Positions 35,385 to 45,399 are shown, counted from the stretch's first letter. The stretch: DNA of 64,000 bases from Flagellimonas_A sp039592695 (GCF_039592695.1 NZ_JBBUTK010000001.1:372001-436000); one strand, 5' to 3'. The notes: generated by a model not told the origin, from the sequence alone. Numbers and translations: made by a program.

Positions 35385-36747
35385 TGACCCATTTTACCTT
35401 GCTGAACTCAGGAAATTCGCGTTGAAAGATTTTTTTCTTCTTGGCATCCAATCGCACAGCCTCTTTCAATTCTTTACGGGCTTTTGGGATGTTTTTTGTT
35501 TTGAGGTACACCCCGGCCAATTTGTAACGTATCTCAGCATTTTCAGGATAGAATTCCAGCCCCTGCAGCAACACTTGCACTACGGATTCAAAATCACCAA
35601 GACTGTTCAGCACATTGCCCCATTCCAACCAAGTATCCAACTCATAATTGCCGAGCTCAATGGTCTGTTTGTAGGCGAAATCGGCTTCATCCCAATTGTT
35701 GAGGCCCGTGTAAATTTTTGCACAGCGTTTCCAGTACAGTGGATTTTCACCATCAATATTGATGGCCTTGTTCACATAGTGCAACGCTTTTTTGTAATCT
35801 TCTTGGCGGTAATAAAAATCGGTAATGGCCAACCAACCCTTGTCCAGCAATGGATCCTCATGAACCGTGTTGTAAAAGTACCCTTTGGCCAATTCAAAAT
35901 TACCCAACTTTTCATGGCACTTTCCAATTCGTAAGTAGGCATGAGAGGTGGGGTCATCCATCTTTACGGTCGTTTCATAATTCTCGATGGCCTCATTGTA
36001 GCGACCCATTTTCTCAAGCACTTTACCTTTCTCAAAATAGGCACCGATAAAACCATCGTCAGAAATAATGGCAAAATCGAAGGCGGTCAATGACTCTCTG
36101 AGCATTTCTTTTGCCAAGTACATTTTTCCCAATTGATGCCATGCCACTTGACAATAGGGGTTTCTGTCCAAATAGTCGTTCAAATAATGGATGGCGCCTT
36201 CAAAATCTTCTAAAAACTCAAAGCAGTACACTACATTGTACAAAGATGAATAATCACCATCATCGATATCGACACATTTCATAAAGCTTTGCTTTGCCTG
36301 TTCGTAATCATCCATGAACAAATATTCCATGCCCAACAACGAATAGATGTCAAAACTGCTATCAGAAACCTCCAATGCCTTTAAAAGTAAAGCGACCGCT
36401 TCTTGGTGGTTATCCTTTTTTGATTGAATGTTCGCGCGTTGTATATAGATTTCTTCGTTGAGGTAATCAATATCCTGCAGTTCATCCAATAGCTTCTCGG
36501 CCTCTTTAAATTTGTCTTCAAAGACCAACGTCTCCACATGCAACAATTTCAGTTCTGTTGACTGCGGATGCTGTTGCAGCCCGAGTTGGATTGCCTTTTT
36601 TCCAAGCGTTATTTTTCCGCTGTTGAGGTAGTGGTGAATGATTTCCTCAAAGTCTTCCGCATCAAAGAAGTAGACATCATCTGTCTTCAACATCGATTCG
36701 AATTTAAGGATGGATTTATCGTGGTTATCGTTAGCGTCTAACGCCAT
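35344..36747 (-). CDS. Tetratricopeptide repeat protein
   Basis: A 467-residue soluble protein made of about ten TPR units (for example AIENYETTVKMDDPTSHAYL; ALHYVNKAINIDGENPLYWK). No signal peptide is seen, so it is probably cytoplasmic. TPR arrays are scaffolds for protein contacts; the partner is unknown. It is read ahead of the two DUF368 genes and aroE, and may be in one unit with them. Confidence 0.88.
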   Translation of the reverse strand: MALDANDNHDKSILKFESMLKTDDVYFFDAEDFEEIIHHYLNSGKITLGKKAIQLGLQQHPQSTELKLLHVETLVFEDKFKEAEKLLDELQDIDYLNEEIYIQRANIQSKKDNHQEAVALLLKALEVSDSSFDIYSLLGMEYLFMDDYEQAKQSFMKCVDIDDGDYSSLYNVVYCFEFLEDFEGAIHYLNDYLDRNPYCQVAWHQLGKMYLAKEMLRESLTAFDFAIISDDGFIGAYFEKGKVLEKMGRYNEAIENYETTVKMDDPTSHAYLRIGKCHEKLGNFELAKGYFYNTVHEDPLLDKGWLAITDFYYRQEDYKKALHYVNKAINIDGENPLYWKRCAKIYTGLNNWDEADFAYKQTIELGNYELDTWLEWGNVLNSLGDFESVVQVLLQGLEFYPENAEIRYKLAGVYLKTKNIPKARKELKEAVRLDAKKKKIFQREFPEFSKVKWVIETFSESQKAKTK

Positions 36748-36832
36748 AGTTGTGGGTTTGGTTAAACTATGGACTTAAAATTAGCTTTTTCAACGCCTCT
36801 TTTTCGTCCGTGATTTGGGTCTTATCAACAAT

Positions 36833-38077
36833 TTATTCAACAATCGGTTTGTCGTAACTGTTTAAAATACTCAAGATTTGCTGGCATCCTTGTTGAATTT
36901 CAACTTCACTGATGGTCAATGGCGGAGATATTCTTACCGCCTTTGGCTCAAAAAGCAACCAAAAAAGAATGAGACCGTTTTTGGCAGCCGTGAGCACCAA
37001 TTCATTGGCGATTTCAGCATTTTTTACCATTAGGGCCAACATTAATCCCTTGCCCCTAATTTCTTCAATCAAAGGATGTACCAAAAGTGATCGGAACAGT
37101 TTTTCTTTTTCCAAAGCCTGTGCCATCAATTGGCTTTCGGTGATTTCTTTTAAGGTGGCCAGACCGGCTGCCGCAATGACAGGATTTCCGCCAAAAGTGG
37201 TGATATGGCCCAATTTAGGTTGCTGCTGCAGCACAGCCATCATTTTGTGTGATGCCGTAAATGCACCCACAGGAAGCCCAGAAGCCATGCCCTTGCCCAT
37301 GACCAGTATATCGGGTACACAATCATAATGTTCAAAGGCGAAAAGCTTTCCTGTACGGCCAAAACCAGGTTGTATCTCATCTAAAATCAACAAAGCGCCC
37401 ACTTCATTGCATCGCTCCCGCACTTTTTTCAGATATCCATTTTCTGGAAGGATAAAACCCGCCCCGCCCTGAATGGTCTCTAAGATGATAGCGGCTGTTT
37501 TTTCGGTGATACATTCCAAATCTGACTTTTTATTGAATTCTATAAAGGATACATCTGGAATCAGGGGACGAAACGCACTTTTTCGTTCTTCAAAGCCCAT
37601 CACGCTCAAACTGCCCATGGTATTGCCGTGATAGGCATGGTTGGCCGCAATGATTTGTGAACGACCGGTGTACCGTCTGGCCAGCTTCAATGCCCCTTCG
37701 ATGGCTTCGGTGCCCGAATTGACCAAATAGGTGGTCTTCAAATTTTCTGGAAGCAATGAAGCCAACAACTTCGTGTAGGCAACAGCGGGTTCTTGCACAT
37801 ACTCGCCATAGACCATCACGTGCATGTACTTTACGGTCTGTTCTTGTATGGCCTTGACCACTTTAGGGTGACAATGCCCCAGACTACAGGCTGAGACCCC
37901 TGCTACGAAGTCAAGATGGGCATTGCCCTTGGTATCGTAGATGTAACTGCCCTCGGCTCGTTCAATGGCCAATCCCAAAGGGTGTGACGTGGTCTGTGCC
38001 TGGTATTTTAGAAAATCTTCTTTCAAATATGATTGCTGATTGATTTTTGGTTTAATCACAATGGACACTAATTTCAC
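36833..38077 (-). CDS. Class III aminotransferase
   Basis: A 414-residue PLP enzyme of the acetylornithine/ornithine aminotransferase fold. Key parts: VNSGTEAIEGALKLAR phosphate-cup motif, HGNTMGSLSV, the cofactor-binding LILDEIQPGFGRTG, and the Schiff-base Lys in VMGKGMASGLPVGAF. The specific substrate cannot be fixed; acetylornithine, 4-aminobutyrate and related omega-amino donors are all possible. No arginine genes are adjacent. Confidence 0.88.
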   Translation of the reverse strand: MKLVSIVIKPKINQQSYLKEDFLKYQAQTTSHPLGLAIERAEGSYIYDTKGNAHLDFVAGVSACSLGHCHPKVVKAIQEQTVKYMHVMVYGEYVQEPAVAYTKLLASLLPENLKTTYLVNSGTEAIEGALKLARRYTGRSQIIAANHAYHGNTMGSLSVMGFEERKSAFRPLIPDVSFIEFNKKSDLECITEKTAAIILETIQGGAGFILPENGYLKKVRERCNEVGALLILDEIQPGFGRTGKLFAFEHYDCVPDILVMGKGMASGLPVGAFTASHKMMAVLQQQPKLGHITTFGGNPVIAAAGLATLKEITESQLMAQALEKEKLFRSLLVHPLIEEIRGKGLMLALMVKNAEIANELVLTAAKNGLILFWLLFEPKAVRISPPLTISEVEIQQGCQQILSILNSYDKPIVE

Positions 38078-38113
38078 AAATTGGCACGTATGAGATCATT
38101 CAAAAACGTTTGA

Positions 38114-39841
38114 TTATTGTTCACTCGTCACCTTTTTTTGAACAGGCCGTTTAGGTTTTATTGCTTTGGAATTTGGATTTATAATATTGGAATTTGGAAT
38201 CTGACCACTTCGCTCTTGTTCTTCGGCATCAATACCAATGGGGTCATCAATACCACGAATTTTTACCAATTCGATGTTGTTGTCATCCTCATCAAAAATG
38301 TCATCCTTGGTCATGATGCGCTCATCGCCCCGCCAGACAAAACCCTTGAGTTTTCGACTTTCTACGGGCAGGTCTTTTTCAGGAAAAATATTTCCATCAG
38401 GATTCACAAAAAAAGTGATGTCCTCAATATCGCTGTTTTCCATCAGCAACCGAATTTTACTGCAAATCGTTTTGTTGATTCCGATGAGTTCGTCATCATC
38501 ATTGTACACATAATAGATGACCTCGGTATTCTTGACCAGATCAATGATTTTCAGTTCATTATCGATGAATTTTCCAAAGAGATCTTTTCCTTTCGCTTGG
38601 TTGTAACCCGTTTTGCCAATTGTGTCAAAGGCGATGACAAAAGAGTTGTTGATGACCTTGAGCGAATCCAATTGTTCTGTTTCCTTATCTGAAATCAGGT
38701 GAATGCTGTCGCCGGTCATTTGGTTGTCGACATTCCACATAATGGGGTCGGTGATCAATTGGGTCAGCCCTGTTTTTTCTTCGGAATGGATGCTGTCGCA
38801 CTTTCCACTTAAATCGGTCTTATAAAATTTGGCATTGCTAAAGGCCCGAATGATTCTTGATTCAGGTTTACCCGTGACCATCAAAGTATCCCCGTGAATG
38901 TACAAAGAGTCTCTGTCCTGCTCGTTAACACTGATGGCGACTGCACGTTTTGTGGCAAAAACAGAATCTTTTTCTTTGAAAACTTCGGCATAGTGTGCGC
39001 GAACCACCCCTTGATTGATGGTGTCTGTAACTTTGATGTTATTGGTCGCCGAGGCAAACGAAGTGGTTTTGTCAAAGTAGACACTATCGCCTTCTATAAT
39101 TCTGTTGTTATAATTGATTTTGGTGTTTTTGACTCCGTAGCCTTGCTCAATTTTGGTGTCGTAAAATCCACGTTCACAGTAGATTTTATAGTCTTCGCCC
39201 GTAATGGTCGATGGACCGTACATGTAGGCATTTTTAGAGATGCGGTAATAATCCAGTTGTTCAGAATCAATAATGTATTCAGGATTGTCAATGTGAACAC
39301 TGTCACGAAACTGCACTTTTTTCAGTTCAATGAAATAATTGCCCAATCTGCTGGTGAGCACATTGACGGAATCGACGACCCTACCCCCCGAACGATAATA
39401 CGATAGCTGGGCCTCACGGTCAAAATAGAGCGTATCTGTTGTAAGGGTCATTTGTCCGTCAGAAAGGTCAACCTTTTCCCAGGCCCTTGCCAGCTTTGTA
39501 TTTCCATCGTAATCGAGTTTTCCGCTGTTCATTTCAATACTGTCACCTTGCTGCAACCGTACATTGCCGATGGCCTTCAAACGATTTTCACCGGAATAAA
39601 AAATAGCGATGTCGCACCATAGATCGGCTCCTTGGTGCTCAAACTGTACCTGCCGTTCATCATCTTTACTAAAAATGGAGGCTCCGGGAAACTGCGCCTC
39701 ATCTTTGGTAAAATTTGCCCCGTAAACAATGTTGATTTGACGGCTATTGACTGTGTCTTTTGCTGCACTGGTGTTTTGCGCAATGCCACTAAAAGAAACG
39801 AGTAGTATTAAAAGAAAAGCAAGGTGCTTCAAATCATGCAA
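38114..39841 (-). CDS. OstA-like protein (LPS transport)
   Basis: A 575-residue exported protein with signal peptide ending near GIAQ and an OstA/LptA-like beta-jellyroll (GNVRLQQGDSIEMNSGKLDYDGNTKLARAW...). It is likely to carry LPS across the periplasm toward LptD. The C-terminal tail is unusual: residues near IPNSNIINPNSKAI are encoded by a dispersed repeat (38165-38200). A -7 element ends seven bases before the ATG. Confidence 0.85.
   Translation of the reverse strand: MHDLKHLAFLLILLVSFSGIAQNTSAAKDTVNSRQINIVYGANFTKDEAQFPGASIFSKDDERQVQFEHQGADLWCDIAIFYSGENRLKAIGNVRLQQGDSIEMNSGKLDYDGNTKLARAWEKVDLSDGQMTLTTDTLYFDREAQLSYYRSGGRVVDSVNVLTSRLGNYFIELKKVQFRDSVHIDNPEYIIDSEQLDYYRISKNAYMYGPSTITGEDYKIYCERGFYDTKIEQGYGVKNTKINYNNRIIEGDSVYFDKTTSFASATNNIKVTDTINQGVVRAHYAEVFKEKDSVFATKRAVAISVNEQDRDSLYIHGDTLMVTGKPESRIIRAFSNAKFYKTDLSGKCDSIHSEEKTGLTQLITDPIMWNVDNQMTGDSIHLISDKETEQLDSLKVINNSFVIAFDTIGKTGYNQAKGKDLFGKFIDNELKIIDLVKNTEVIYYVYNDDDELIGINKTICSKIRLLMENSDIEDITFFVNPDGNIFPEKDLPVESRKLKGFVWRGDERIMTKDDIFDEDDNNIELVKIRGIDDPIGIDAEEQERSGQIPNSNIINPNSKAIKPKRPVQKKVTSEQ
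38165..38200. repeat. Dispersed CCAAATTCCAA repeat, copy A (inside OstA-like gene)
   Basis: On the minus strand the pattern ATTCCAAATTCCAA, a short AT stretch, then AAATCCAAATTCCAAA. It is translated in frame in the disordered C-terminal tail of the OstA-like protein. Related copies lie at 47280-47303 and 63487-63516. Confidence 0.6.
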
Positions 39842-39848
39842 TTTGCCG

Positions 39849-39856
39849 CAAAAGTA
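39849..39856 (-). promoter_or_regulatory. -7 element at the OstA-like gene
   Basis: TACTTTTG on the minus strand, perfect TANNTTTG, seven bases before ATG 39841, leaving almost no untranslated leader. Confidence 0.45.
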
Positions 39857-39920
39857 GCATTTTTTGTATGCGCCCTTCCTAAGATTGGGATAGATTTAAT
39901 AGCTGTGAAAATGCCCCGTA

Positions 39921-41360
39921 TTAAAATTCCCGATACTGGGTATCTAAAAATGCATTGGCTTCCTCTTCCTTGAATTTGGCTGTAGCACTGCTCCAGTGCA
40001 AAGTTTTATTCGGAAAACGCCCAGCGATAACTCCCAATAAAATGGTTTCGGTCAATCTTGCCGCATAGGAAAATGGTGCAGAGCATTCAGCCTTTCCTAA
40101 ACAGGCATCCACAAATTGGTGATAATGTTTTGGGCCTTCGGAGGCGTAGTCGCGTATGGGCTTGCCCATATTGTGGACTTTTTCTATCATGGCTATTTCC
40201 TCAGAAATATCCACATATTCCCCGTTTACGATTTTCTTGGGCAGTTGCATAAAATGGGGGAGGAGCAAGCGCCCCTTTTCACCAATGAACATAGCTCCCT
40301 GTTCGGGTAGTTCACCTTCGCCTGCGGTTTTGGCATCCAACGACATTTTGTCTTCCATGGATTGCTCTGAACCACCGTCATTTTTTGCCATCTTGTTGGA
40401 ACCAGGCAGCATGAGGTCTTCATGCATTTCAGGTGTGCCTGGGCCATCGTACCATATCCATTTTAAGGTTTCAGCGGTATATTTTGTGCCTGGAAATTCG
40501 TAGGTGACCGTATTCTTTTCAGGATAGCCGTACCCGTTGGGTGGCCTGCACTCATTGCGAATGGTCATGGGCACGTCTAACGCCAATGCATTGTAAGGGG
40601 TGTCAAAAATGTGGACTCCCATATCACCCAAGGTGCCACAACCATAATCGACCAGTTTTCTCCAGTTTCCCGGATGATAATAGCCTTTTTTATAGGGCCT
40701 TTTTGGTGAAGTGCCCAACCAAAGATTCCAATCCAATGTCTCGGGCACTGTATCTTCCCCTTCAGGGATTGCACCATCATAGCCCCAATTTTTGGGTGAC
40801 CACGCCCGTACCGTGTGCACTTTTCCGATAATGCCCGACTGTATCAGCAAGGTGGCCAGTTTGTAATCGTAGAATGAATGTACCTGAATGCCCATTTGGG
40901 TCACCAGCCCCTTTTCTTGGGCCAATTTGTTCATGGCCCTTGCTTCTGAAACGTAGTGGGTCAGTGGTTTTTGGCAGTAGACCGGTTTGTTCATGTTCAT
41001 GGCCATCAGTGATGCTGGGGCATGTGTATGGTCGGGTGTGGAAACGATGACCGCATCAATCCCATCTGCCATTTCATTGAGCATAATCCGATAATCGGAA
41101 TATGTTTTTGCTTGGGGATGCAAGACTTTGGCAGCTATTAGGTAGTTGGAATCCACATCGCAGAGTGCCACTACATCTACCAGCGGATGCGATGAAATAT
41201 CCCTTAAATCTTCACTGCCCATATTGCCCACACCAATATGGGCGGTTCTCAAACGTTTATCAGTGCCTAGTTGATTTAATACGGATGGAGCGATGGAAGC
41301 TGCAAGAATGCCAAGGCTGCTCTTTTTAACGAAGTCCCTGCGAGATGTTTTGATGGTCAT
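39921..41360 (-). CDS. Gfo/Idh/MocA family oxidoreductase with Tat signal
   Basis: A 479-residue NAD(P)-dependent oxidoreductase of the Gfo/Idh/MocA fold: Rossmann motif AHIGVGNMGSEDL, VVSTPDHTHAPASL and the EKPL-like segment YCQKPLTHYVSEARAM. The N-terminus SRRDFVKKSSLGILAASIAPSV is a twin-arginine signal, so it is exported folded, probably with cofactor, to the periplasm. ATG 41360 (MTIKTSRRDF) is the better start than 41393. The substrate is probably a sugar or inositol; not determined. Confidence 0.9.
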   Translation of the reverse strand: MTIKTSRRDFVKKSSLGILAASIAPSVLNQLGTDKRLRTAHIGVGNMGSEDLRDISSHPLVDVVALCDVDSNYLIAAKVLHPQAKTYSDYRIMLNEMADGIDAVIVSTPDHTHAPASLMAMNMNKPVYCQKPLTHYVSEARAMNKLAQEKGLVTQMGIQVHSFYDYKLATLLIQSGIIGKVHTVRAWSPKNWGYDGAIPEGEDTVPETLDWNLWLGTSPKRPYKKGYYHPGNWRKLVDYGCGTLGDMGVHIFDTPYNALALDVPMTIRNECRPPNGYGYPEKNTVTYEFPGTKYTAETLKWIWYDGPGTPEMHEDLMLPGSNKMAKNDGGSEQSMEDKMSLDAKTAGEGELPEQGAMFIGEKGRLLLPHFMQLPKKIVNGEYVDISEEIAMIEKVHNMGKPIRDYASEGPKHYHQFVDACLGKAECSAPFSYAARLTETILLGVIAGRFPNKTLHWSSATAKFKEEEANAFLDTQYREF

Positions 41361-41419
41361 GTTGCTAGATTTGTATGCTACCAAATCTAACAATAAATCA
41401 AATATGTGATGTGAATATG

Positions 41420-42688
41420 CTATCTATGGATGGTCTGCGTTCTATCTGGCCCTACGGAGACTATTTTGATGGGTACGTCAAGTTCTTTTTCTAAAAAACC
41501 AATGTAGTCATTGAGCGCAGGTGGCAATTCTTTGGCTTGTGTCAGTTTTGTCAGATTTTTGGCCCAGCCCTTCATTTCAGTATAAATCGGGGTTATATTC
41601 TCGTTTTCGATGTTGTAGGGCAAATGTTGAATTTCTTTTCCTTGGTATTTATAGGCAGTACAAACCTTGATGGTGTCAAAACCACTCAGTACATCGGCCT
41701 TCATCATCATCAACTCGGTAACTCCGTTGATTTGTACGGCATATTTTAAGGCTACCAAATCAAGCCAGCCACAACGACGGGGTCTTCCAGTGGTTGCACC
41801 AAATTCATTGCCTATTTTACCCATGGTCTTGCCATCTTCATCAAAGAGCTCGGTCGGAAAAGGGCCGCTGCCCACACGGGTAGTATAAGCTTTGAAAATA
41901 CCCAAGACACTACCTATTTTGCCAGGCGCGACACCCAGCCCTGTACATGCACCTGCTGCCGTGGTGTTTGATGAGGTTACGTAGGGGTAGCTACCAAAAT
42001 CAATATCCAACAATGAGCCTTGCGCCCCTTCGGCCAGTATTTTCTTGCCACTGGCCATGGCATCAAAAATATATTGCTCACTGTCAATAAAGTTCAATTG
42101 TTTCAATGCTTTCACCCCTTCATGAAAATCATCTTCCAACTCCTCGAGGTCATATATGATGTCAGCTGCATAATGGCCTATCATTTTCTCGTGCTTGTCG
42201 GCCAAAGCACGGTATTTCTTTTTCCAATCTTTGAATTCAAGGTCGCCCACGCGAAGGCCGTTGCGCCCAGTTTTATCCATATAGGTGGGGCCGATTCCTT
42301 TCAACGTGGATCCTATTTTGGCTTTTCCTTTTGAAGCTTCTGAGGCAGCGTCGAGCAAACGATGGGTCGGTAGTATCAAATGAGCCTTTCTTGAAATCAA
42401 CAGACGTAATTTGATATCAATGTCAAATTGTTCAAGATTATCCAATTCACGCTTAAAAACCACGGGGTCGATGACCACACCGTTACCAACTACATTGATG
42501 GCATTTTCGTGAAAGATCCCTGAAGGGATGGTATGCAGTACATGTTTGATGCCATCGAACTCAAGCGTGTGCCCTGCATTGGGACCACCCTGAAAGCGGG
42601 CGATGATATCATAGTTTTTGGTCAGAACATCAACAATCTTTCCTTTTCCTTCGTCGCCCCATTGGAGCCCGAGCAATAAATCTACCAT
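41420..42688 (-). CDS. purA: Adenylosuccinate synthetase
   Basis: A 422-residue GTP-dependent enzyme that commits IMP to AMP. GLQWGDEGKGKIVD (P-loop and catalytic Asp), the IMP-binding GPTYMDKTGRNGLRVGD, and TTGRPRRCGWLD are present. It is the last of rel-fur-purA; the fur stop is 13 bases upstream. Coupling purine nucleotide supply with (p)ppGpp synthesis fits, since purA is a known ppGpp target in other bacteria. Confidence 0.97.
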   Translation of the reverse strand: MVDLLLGLQWGDEGKGKIVDVLTKNYDIIARFQGGPNAGHTLEFDGIKHVLHTIPSGIFHENAINVVGNGVVIDPVVFKRELDNLEQFDIDIKLRLLISRKAHLILPTHRLLDAASEASKGKAKIGSTLKGIGPTYMDKTGRNGLRVGDLEFKDWKKKYRALADKHEKMIGHYAADIIYDLEELEDDFHEGVKALKQLNFIDSEQYIFDAMASGKKILAEGAQGSLLDIDFGSYPYVTSSNTTAAGACTGLGVAPGKIGSVLGIFKAYTTRVGSGPFPTELFDEDGKTMGKIGNEFGATTGRPRRCGWLDLVALKYAVQINGVTELMMMKADVLSGFDTIKVCTAYKYQGKEIQHLPYNIENENITPIYTEMKGWAKNLTKLTQAKELPPALNDYIGFLEKELDVPIKIVSVGPDRTQTIHR

Positions 42689-42701
42689 GAAATGTTATTG
42701 G

Positions 42702-43157
42702 TTAGTCGGTTACTTTTTCTTCCTTGTTTCTGGTTCCGTAGAAATAGAGGGAGTGGTTATTGATTTTGATGTCAAATACCTCTTCAATCGTTTTTTTGAT
42801 GGATTGTATACGAGGGTCGCAAAATTCGACCACTTCACCCGTATCGGTAAGAATCACGTGGTCATGCTGACGATCAAAATATGATTTTTCATATTGCGCC
42901 TGGTTCTTGCCGAATTGATGCTTTCGAACCAGTTTGCACTCCAACAGCAATTCAATGGTATTGTAAAGGGTGGCACGGCTGACACGGTAATTTTTGGTCT
43001 TCATCTTGATATAAAGCGATTCTACATCAAAATGGTCATCGCTTTCATAGATTTCTTGAAGAATGGCATAACGCTCAGGGGTCTTTCGGTGCCCCTTTTC
43101 TTCTAAGAAGGCCGTAAAAACGTTCTTTACAATCTCTTGATTTTTACTGTTTCCCAT
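42702..43157 (-). CDS. Fur family transcriptional regulator
   Basis: A 151-residue winged-helix metalloregulator. The DNA-binding part (RKTPERYAILQEIYESDDHFDVESLYIKMK...VSRATLYNTIELL) and the HDH metal-site motif (RQHDHVIL) are clear. The usual CxxC of the structural zinc site is replaced by LTDTG, and one Cys remains in EFCDPRI. Whether it senses iron, peroxide or zinc is not decidable. A perfect -7 element lies at 43177-43184 between rel and this gene. Confidence 0.9.
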   Translation of the reverse strand: MGNSKNQEIVKNVFTAFLEEKGHRKTPERYAILQEIYESDDHFDVESLYIKMKTKNYRVSRATLYNTIELLLECKLVRKHQFGKNQAQYEKSYFDRQHDHVILTDTGEVVEFCDPRIQSIKKTIEEVFDIKINNHSLYFYGTRNKEEKVTD

Positions 43158-43176
43158 AGTATTCTCGAGTACGGAA

Positions 43177-43184
43177 CAAATTTA
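43177..43184 (-). promoter_or_regulatory. -7 element of the fur-like gene
   Basis: TAAATTTG on the minus strand, perfect TANNTTTG, 19 bases before the ATG at 43157, so fur and purA may also be read apart from rel. Confidence 0.45.
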
Positions 43185-43194
43185 CGCTTTATTC

Positions 43195-45399
43195 TTAAAT
43201 TCTGGTGACCTTATCGATGCCCTCAATCTGTTTGAGGTTGTCGACCAATTTTTTGAGGATATTCTTGTTCTTAACCACCAAGGTTATTTTTCCGGTAAAA
43301 GTACCCCCTTCGGTACTGAAGTTGAGATTGCGCATATTCACGTGCATGTTGTCAGAAATGAGGTTGGTGATGTCATTGACCAACCCCAGATGGTCGATAC
43401 CCGTGAGTTTGATTTCTGCACTGAACTCTTCTTGGGTAGAGTCTATCCAACGGGCGCTGATGATGCGATATGCATAATGCGATTGCAATGAAATGGCATT
43501 GGGGCAGGTCTTGGTGTGCACCTTGATACCATCATTCACACTGATAAAGCCGAACACTTCGTCACCGGGAATGGGCTTGCAGCATTTTGAGAGTTTATAA
43601 TCCAATTTCTCCTCTTCACTGCCAAAGACCAAAAGGTCATAGTTTGAAGTGATTTCATCTTTATCAATGTCTTCAGGTACTGCGGGTTTGCGTATTTTGT
43701 TCTTGAAGAAATTGAAGAACGAATTGTTGTAGGAAGATGCAAAATCCTTTATTTTTTGGTTGTCAATGACTCCATTGCCGACTCTGAAGAAAAGGTCAAG
43801 ACTGGTCTTCAATTTAAAATAGGTGACCATTTTATTGACCACATCTTCATTCAACGTGACTTTTTGCGATTTCAACTTTCTTCGGAGGATTTCCTTGCCC
43901 TCTTCGGCAACTTCCTTTTTCTCTTCCCGCAACGAAGATTTTATTTTCGAACGTGCCCGTGCGGTATTGGCATACTCTAACCAGTTTTGGTTGGGTTTGG
44001 CACTTTCAGAGGTAATGATTTCCACTTGATCGCCACTGTTCAGAATGGTGTTCAAGGGCACCAGCTTACCGTTGACACGGGCTCCCCGCGTCTTCATTCC
44101 GACCTCGGTATGTATGTTAAAGGCAAAATCTAAAGGAGTAGCGCCTTTGGGCAACGATTTTAATTCCCCCTTAGGGGTAAAAACAAAAATCTCTTTCGAG
44201 TAGAGGTTGAGCTTGAATTCCTCTACAAAATCGACCGCATTGCCATTGGCGGTTTCCAATGCTTCTTGAAGACGGTTGAGCCAAACCTCGATACCCTGTT
44301 CTTTTTGGTCGCCGTGCTTGTACTTGAAGTGTGCGGCGTAGCCTTTTTCTGCAATCTCATGCATTCGCTCACTGCGTATCTGTACCTCGACCCATTTTCC
44401 GCCGGGGCCCATGACCGTGATATGCAGTGCTTCATATCCCGTTGATTTTGGTGAGGTGATCCAATCACGCAAACGAATTGGGTTGGGCGTGAAGTGGTCG
44501 GTGACGATAGAATAGATTTTCCAGGCCACAAATTTTTCATTTTGCCTGTCGGATTTATAGATAATACGCAGGGCAAATTTGTCGTACACTTCATCGAAGG
44601 AAATATTCTGGGCCTTCATCTTTCGGCGTATTGAAAAGATGGATTTCATCCGACCTTTGATTTCATAGTTTAGGCCCTCTTTGTCAAGAGAATCACGGAT
44701 GACCTTTGAAAAGTTCTCGATGTAGGCTTGTTGTTCTTCCTCAGTATCCTCGATTTTGCTCAAAATGTCATTGTAGACATCGGGTTCGGTGTACTTAAGA
44801 CTTAAATCTTCTAATTGGGTCTTGATGTTATAAAGTCCGATTCGGTGTGCCAGCGGAGCATAGATATACAGTGTTTCTGAGGCAATCTTGACCTGTTTGT
44901 GCTCAGGCATGGCATCCATGGTCAGCATGTTGTGGTACCGATCGGCAATCTTGATGATGATGACACGAACATCATCGTGCAGGGTCAAGAGCATCTTGCG
45001 GAAGTTCTCTGCCTGCTGGCTAATATCCTTATCCTTCTTTAGATGTGCTATTTTGGTGAGTCCGTCCACTATGCGGGCCACGGTTTCCCCGAACATACGT
45101 TCAATATCCGTGAGCGTATAGGGCGTATCCTCTACCACGTCATGCAATAGGGCAGAGGCTATGGAAACTGCGTCAAGGCCGATTTCAGAAGCCACTATTT
45201 TGGCCACGGCAATGGGGTGGAACACATAGGCTTCTCCCGATTTTCTGCGTTGGTCTTTATGGGCGTCAACGGCCACGTCAAAGGCTGAGCGTATCAGTTT
45301 CTTATCACCAGCGGAAAGTGTCTGATAGCTGATACGAAGCAGTTCTTTGTACTGCTTCGCGATCTCTTTGTTTTCTTTTGCTATTGCCGTGGCTGTCAT
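43195..45399 (-). CDS. Bifunctional (p)ppGpp synthetase/hydrolase, RelA/SpoT family
   Basis: A 734-residue long-form stringent-response enzyme: HD hydrolase (VFHPIAVAKIV; ALLHDVVEDTPYT), synthetase (KFALRIIYKSD; STGYEALHITV), TGS (FVFTPKGELKSLPKGATPLDFA) and C-terminal ACT (IKLTGIDHLGLVNDITNLIS). The hydrolase motif HDVVEDT is intact and the loop reads RLRD, basic as in bifunctional RXKD enzymes, so both activities are likely. It has its own promoter (45407-45437). Confidence 0.95.
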   Translation of the reverse strand: MTATAIAKENKEIAKQYKELLRISYQTLSAGDKKLIRSAFDVAVDAHKDQRRKSGEAYVFHPIAVAKIVASEIGLDAVSIASALLHDVVEDTPYTLTDIERMFGETVARIVDGLTKIAHLKKDKDISQQAENFRKMLLTLHDDVRVIIIKIADRYHNMLTMDAMPEHKQVKIASETLYIYAPLAHRIGLYNIKTQLEDLSLKYTEPDVYNDILSKIEDTEEEQQAYIENFSKVIRDSLDKEGLNYEIKGRMKSIFSIRRKMKAQNISFDEVYDKFALRIIYKSDRQNEKFVAWKIYSIVTDHFTPNPIRLRDWITSPKSTGYEALHITVMGPGGKWVEVQIRSERMHEIAEKGYAAHFKYKHGDQKEQGIEVWLNRLQEALETANGNAVDFVEEFKLNLYSKEIFVFTPKGELKSLPKGATPLDFAFNIHTEVGMKTRGARVNGKLVPLNTILNSGDQVEIITSESAKPNQNWLEYANTARARSKIKSSLREEKKEVAEEGKEILRRKLKSQKVTLNEDVVNKMVTYFKLKTSLDLFFRVGNGVIDNQKIKDFASSYNNSFFNFFKNKIRKPAVPEDIDKDEITSNYDLLVFGSEEEKLDYKLSKCCKPIPGDEVFGFISVNDGIKVHTKTCPNAISLQSHYAYRIISARWIDSTQEEFSAEIKLTGIDHLGLVNDITNLISDNMHVNMRNLNFSTEGGTFTGKITLVVKNKNILKKLVDNLKQIEGIDKVTRI

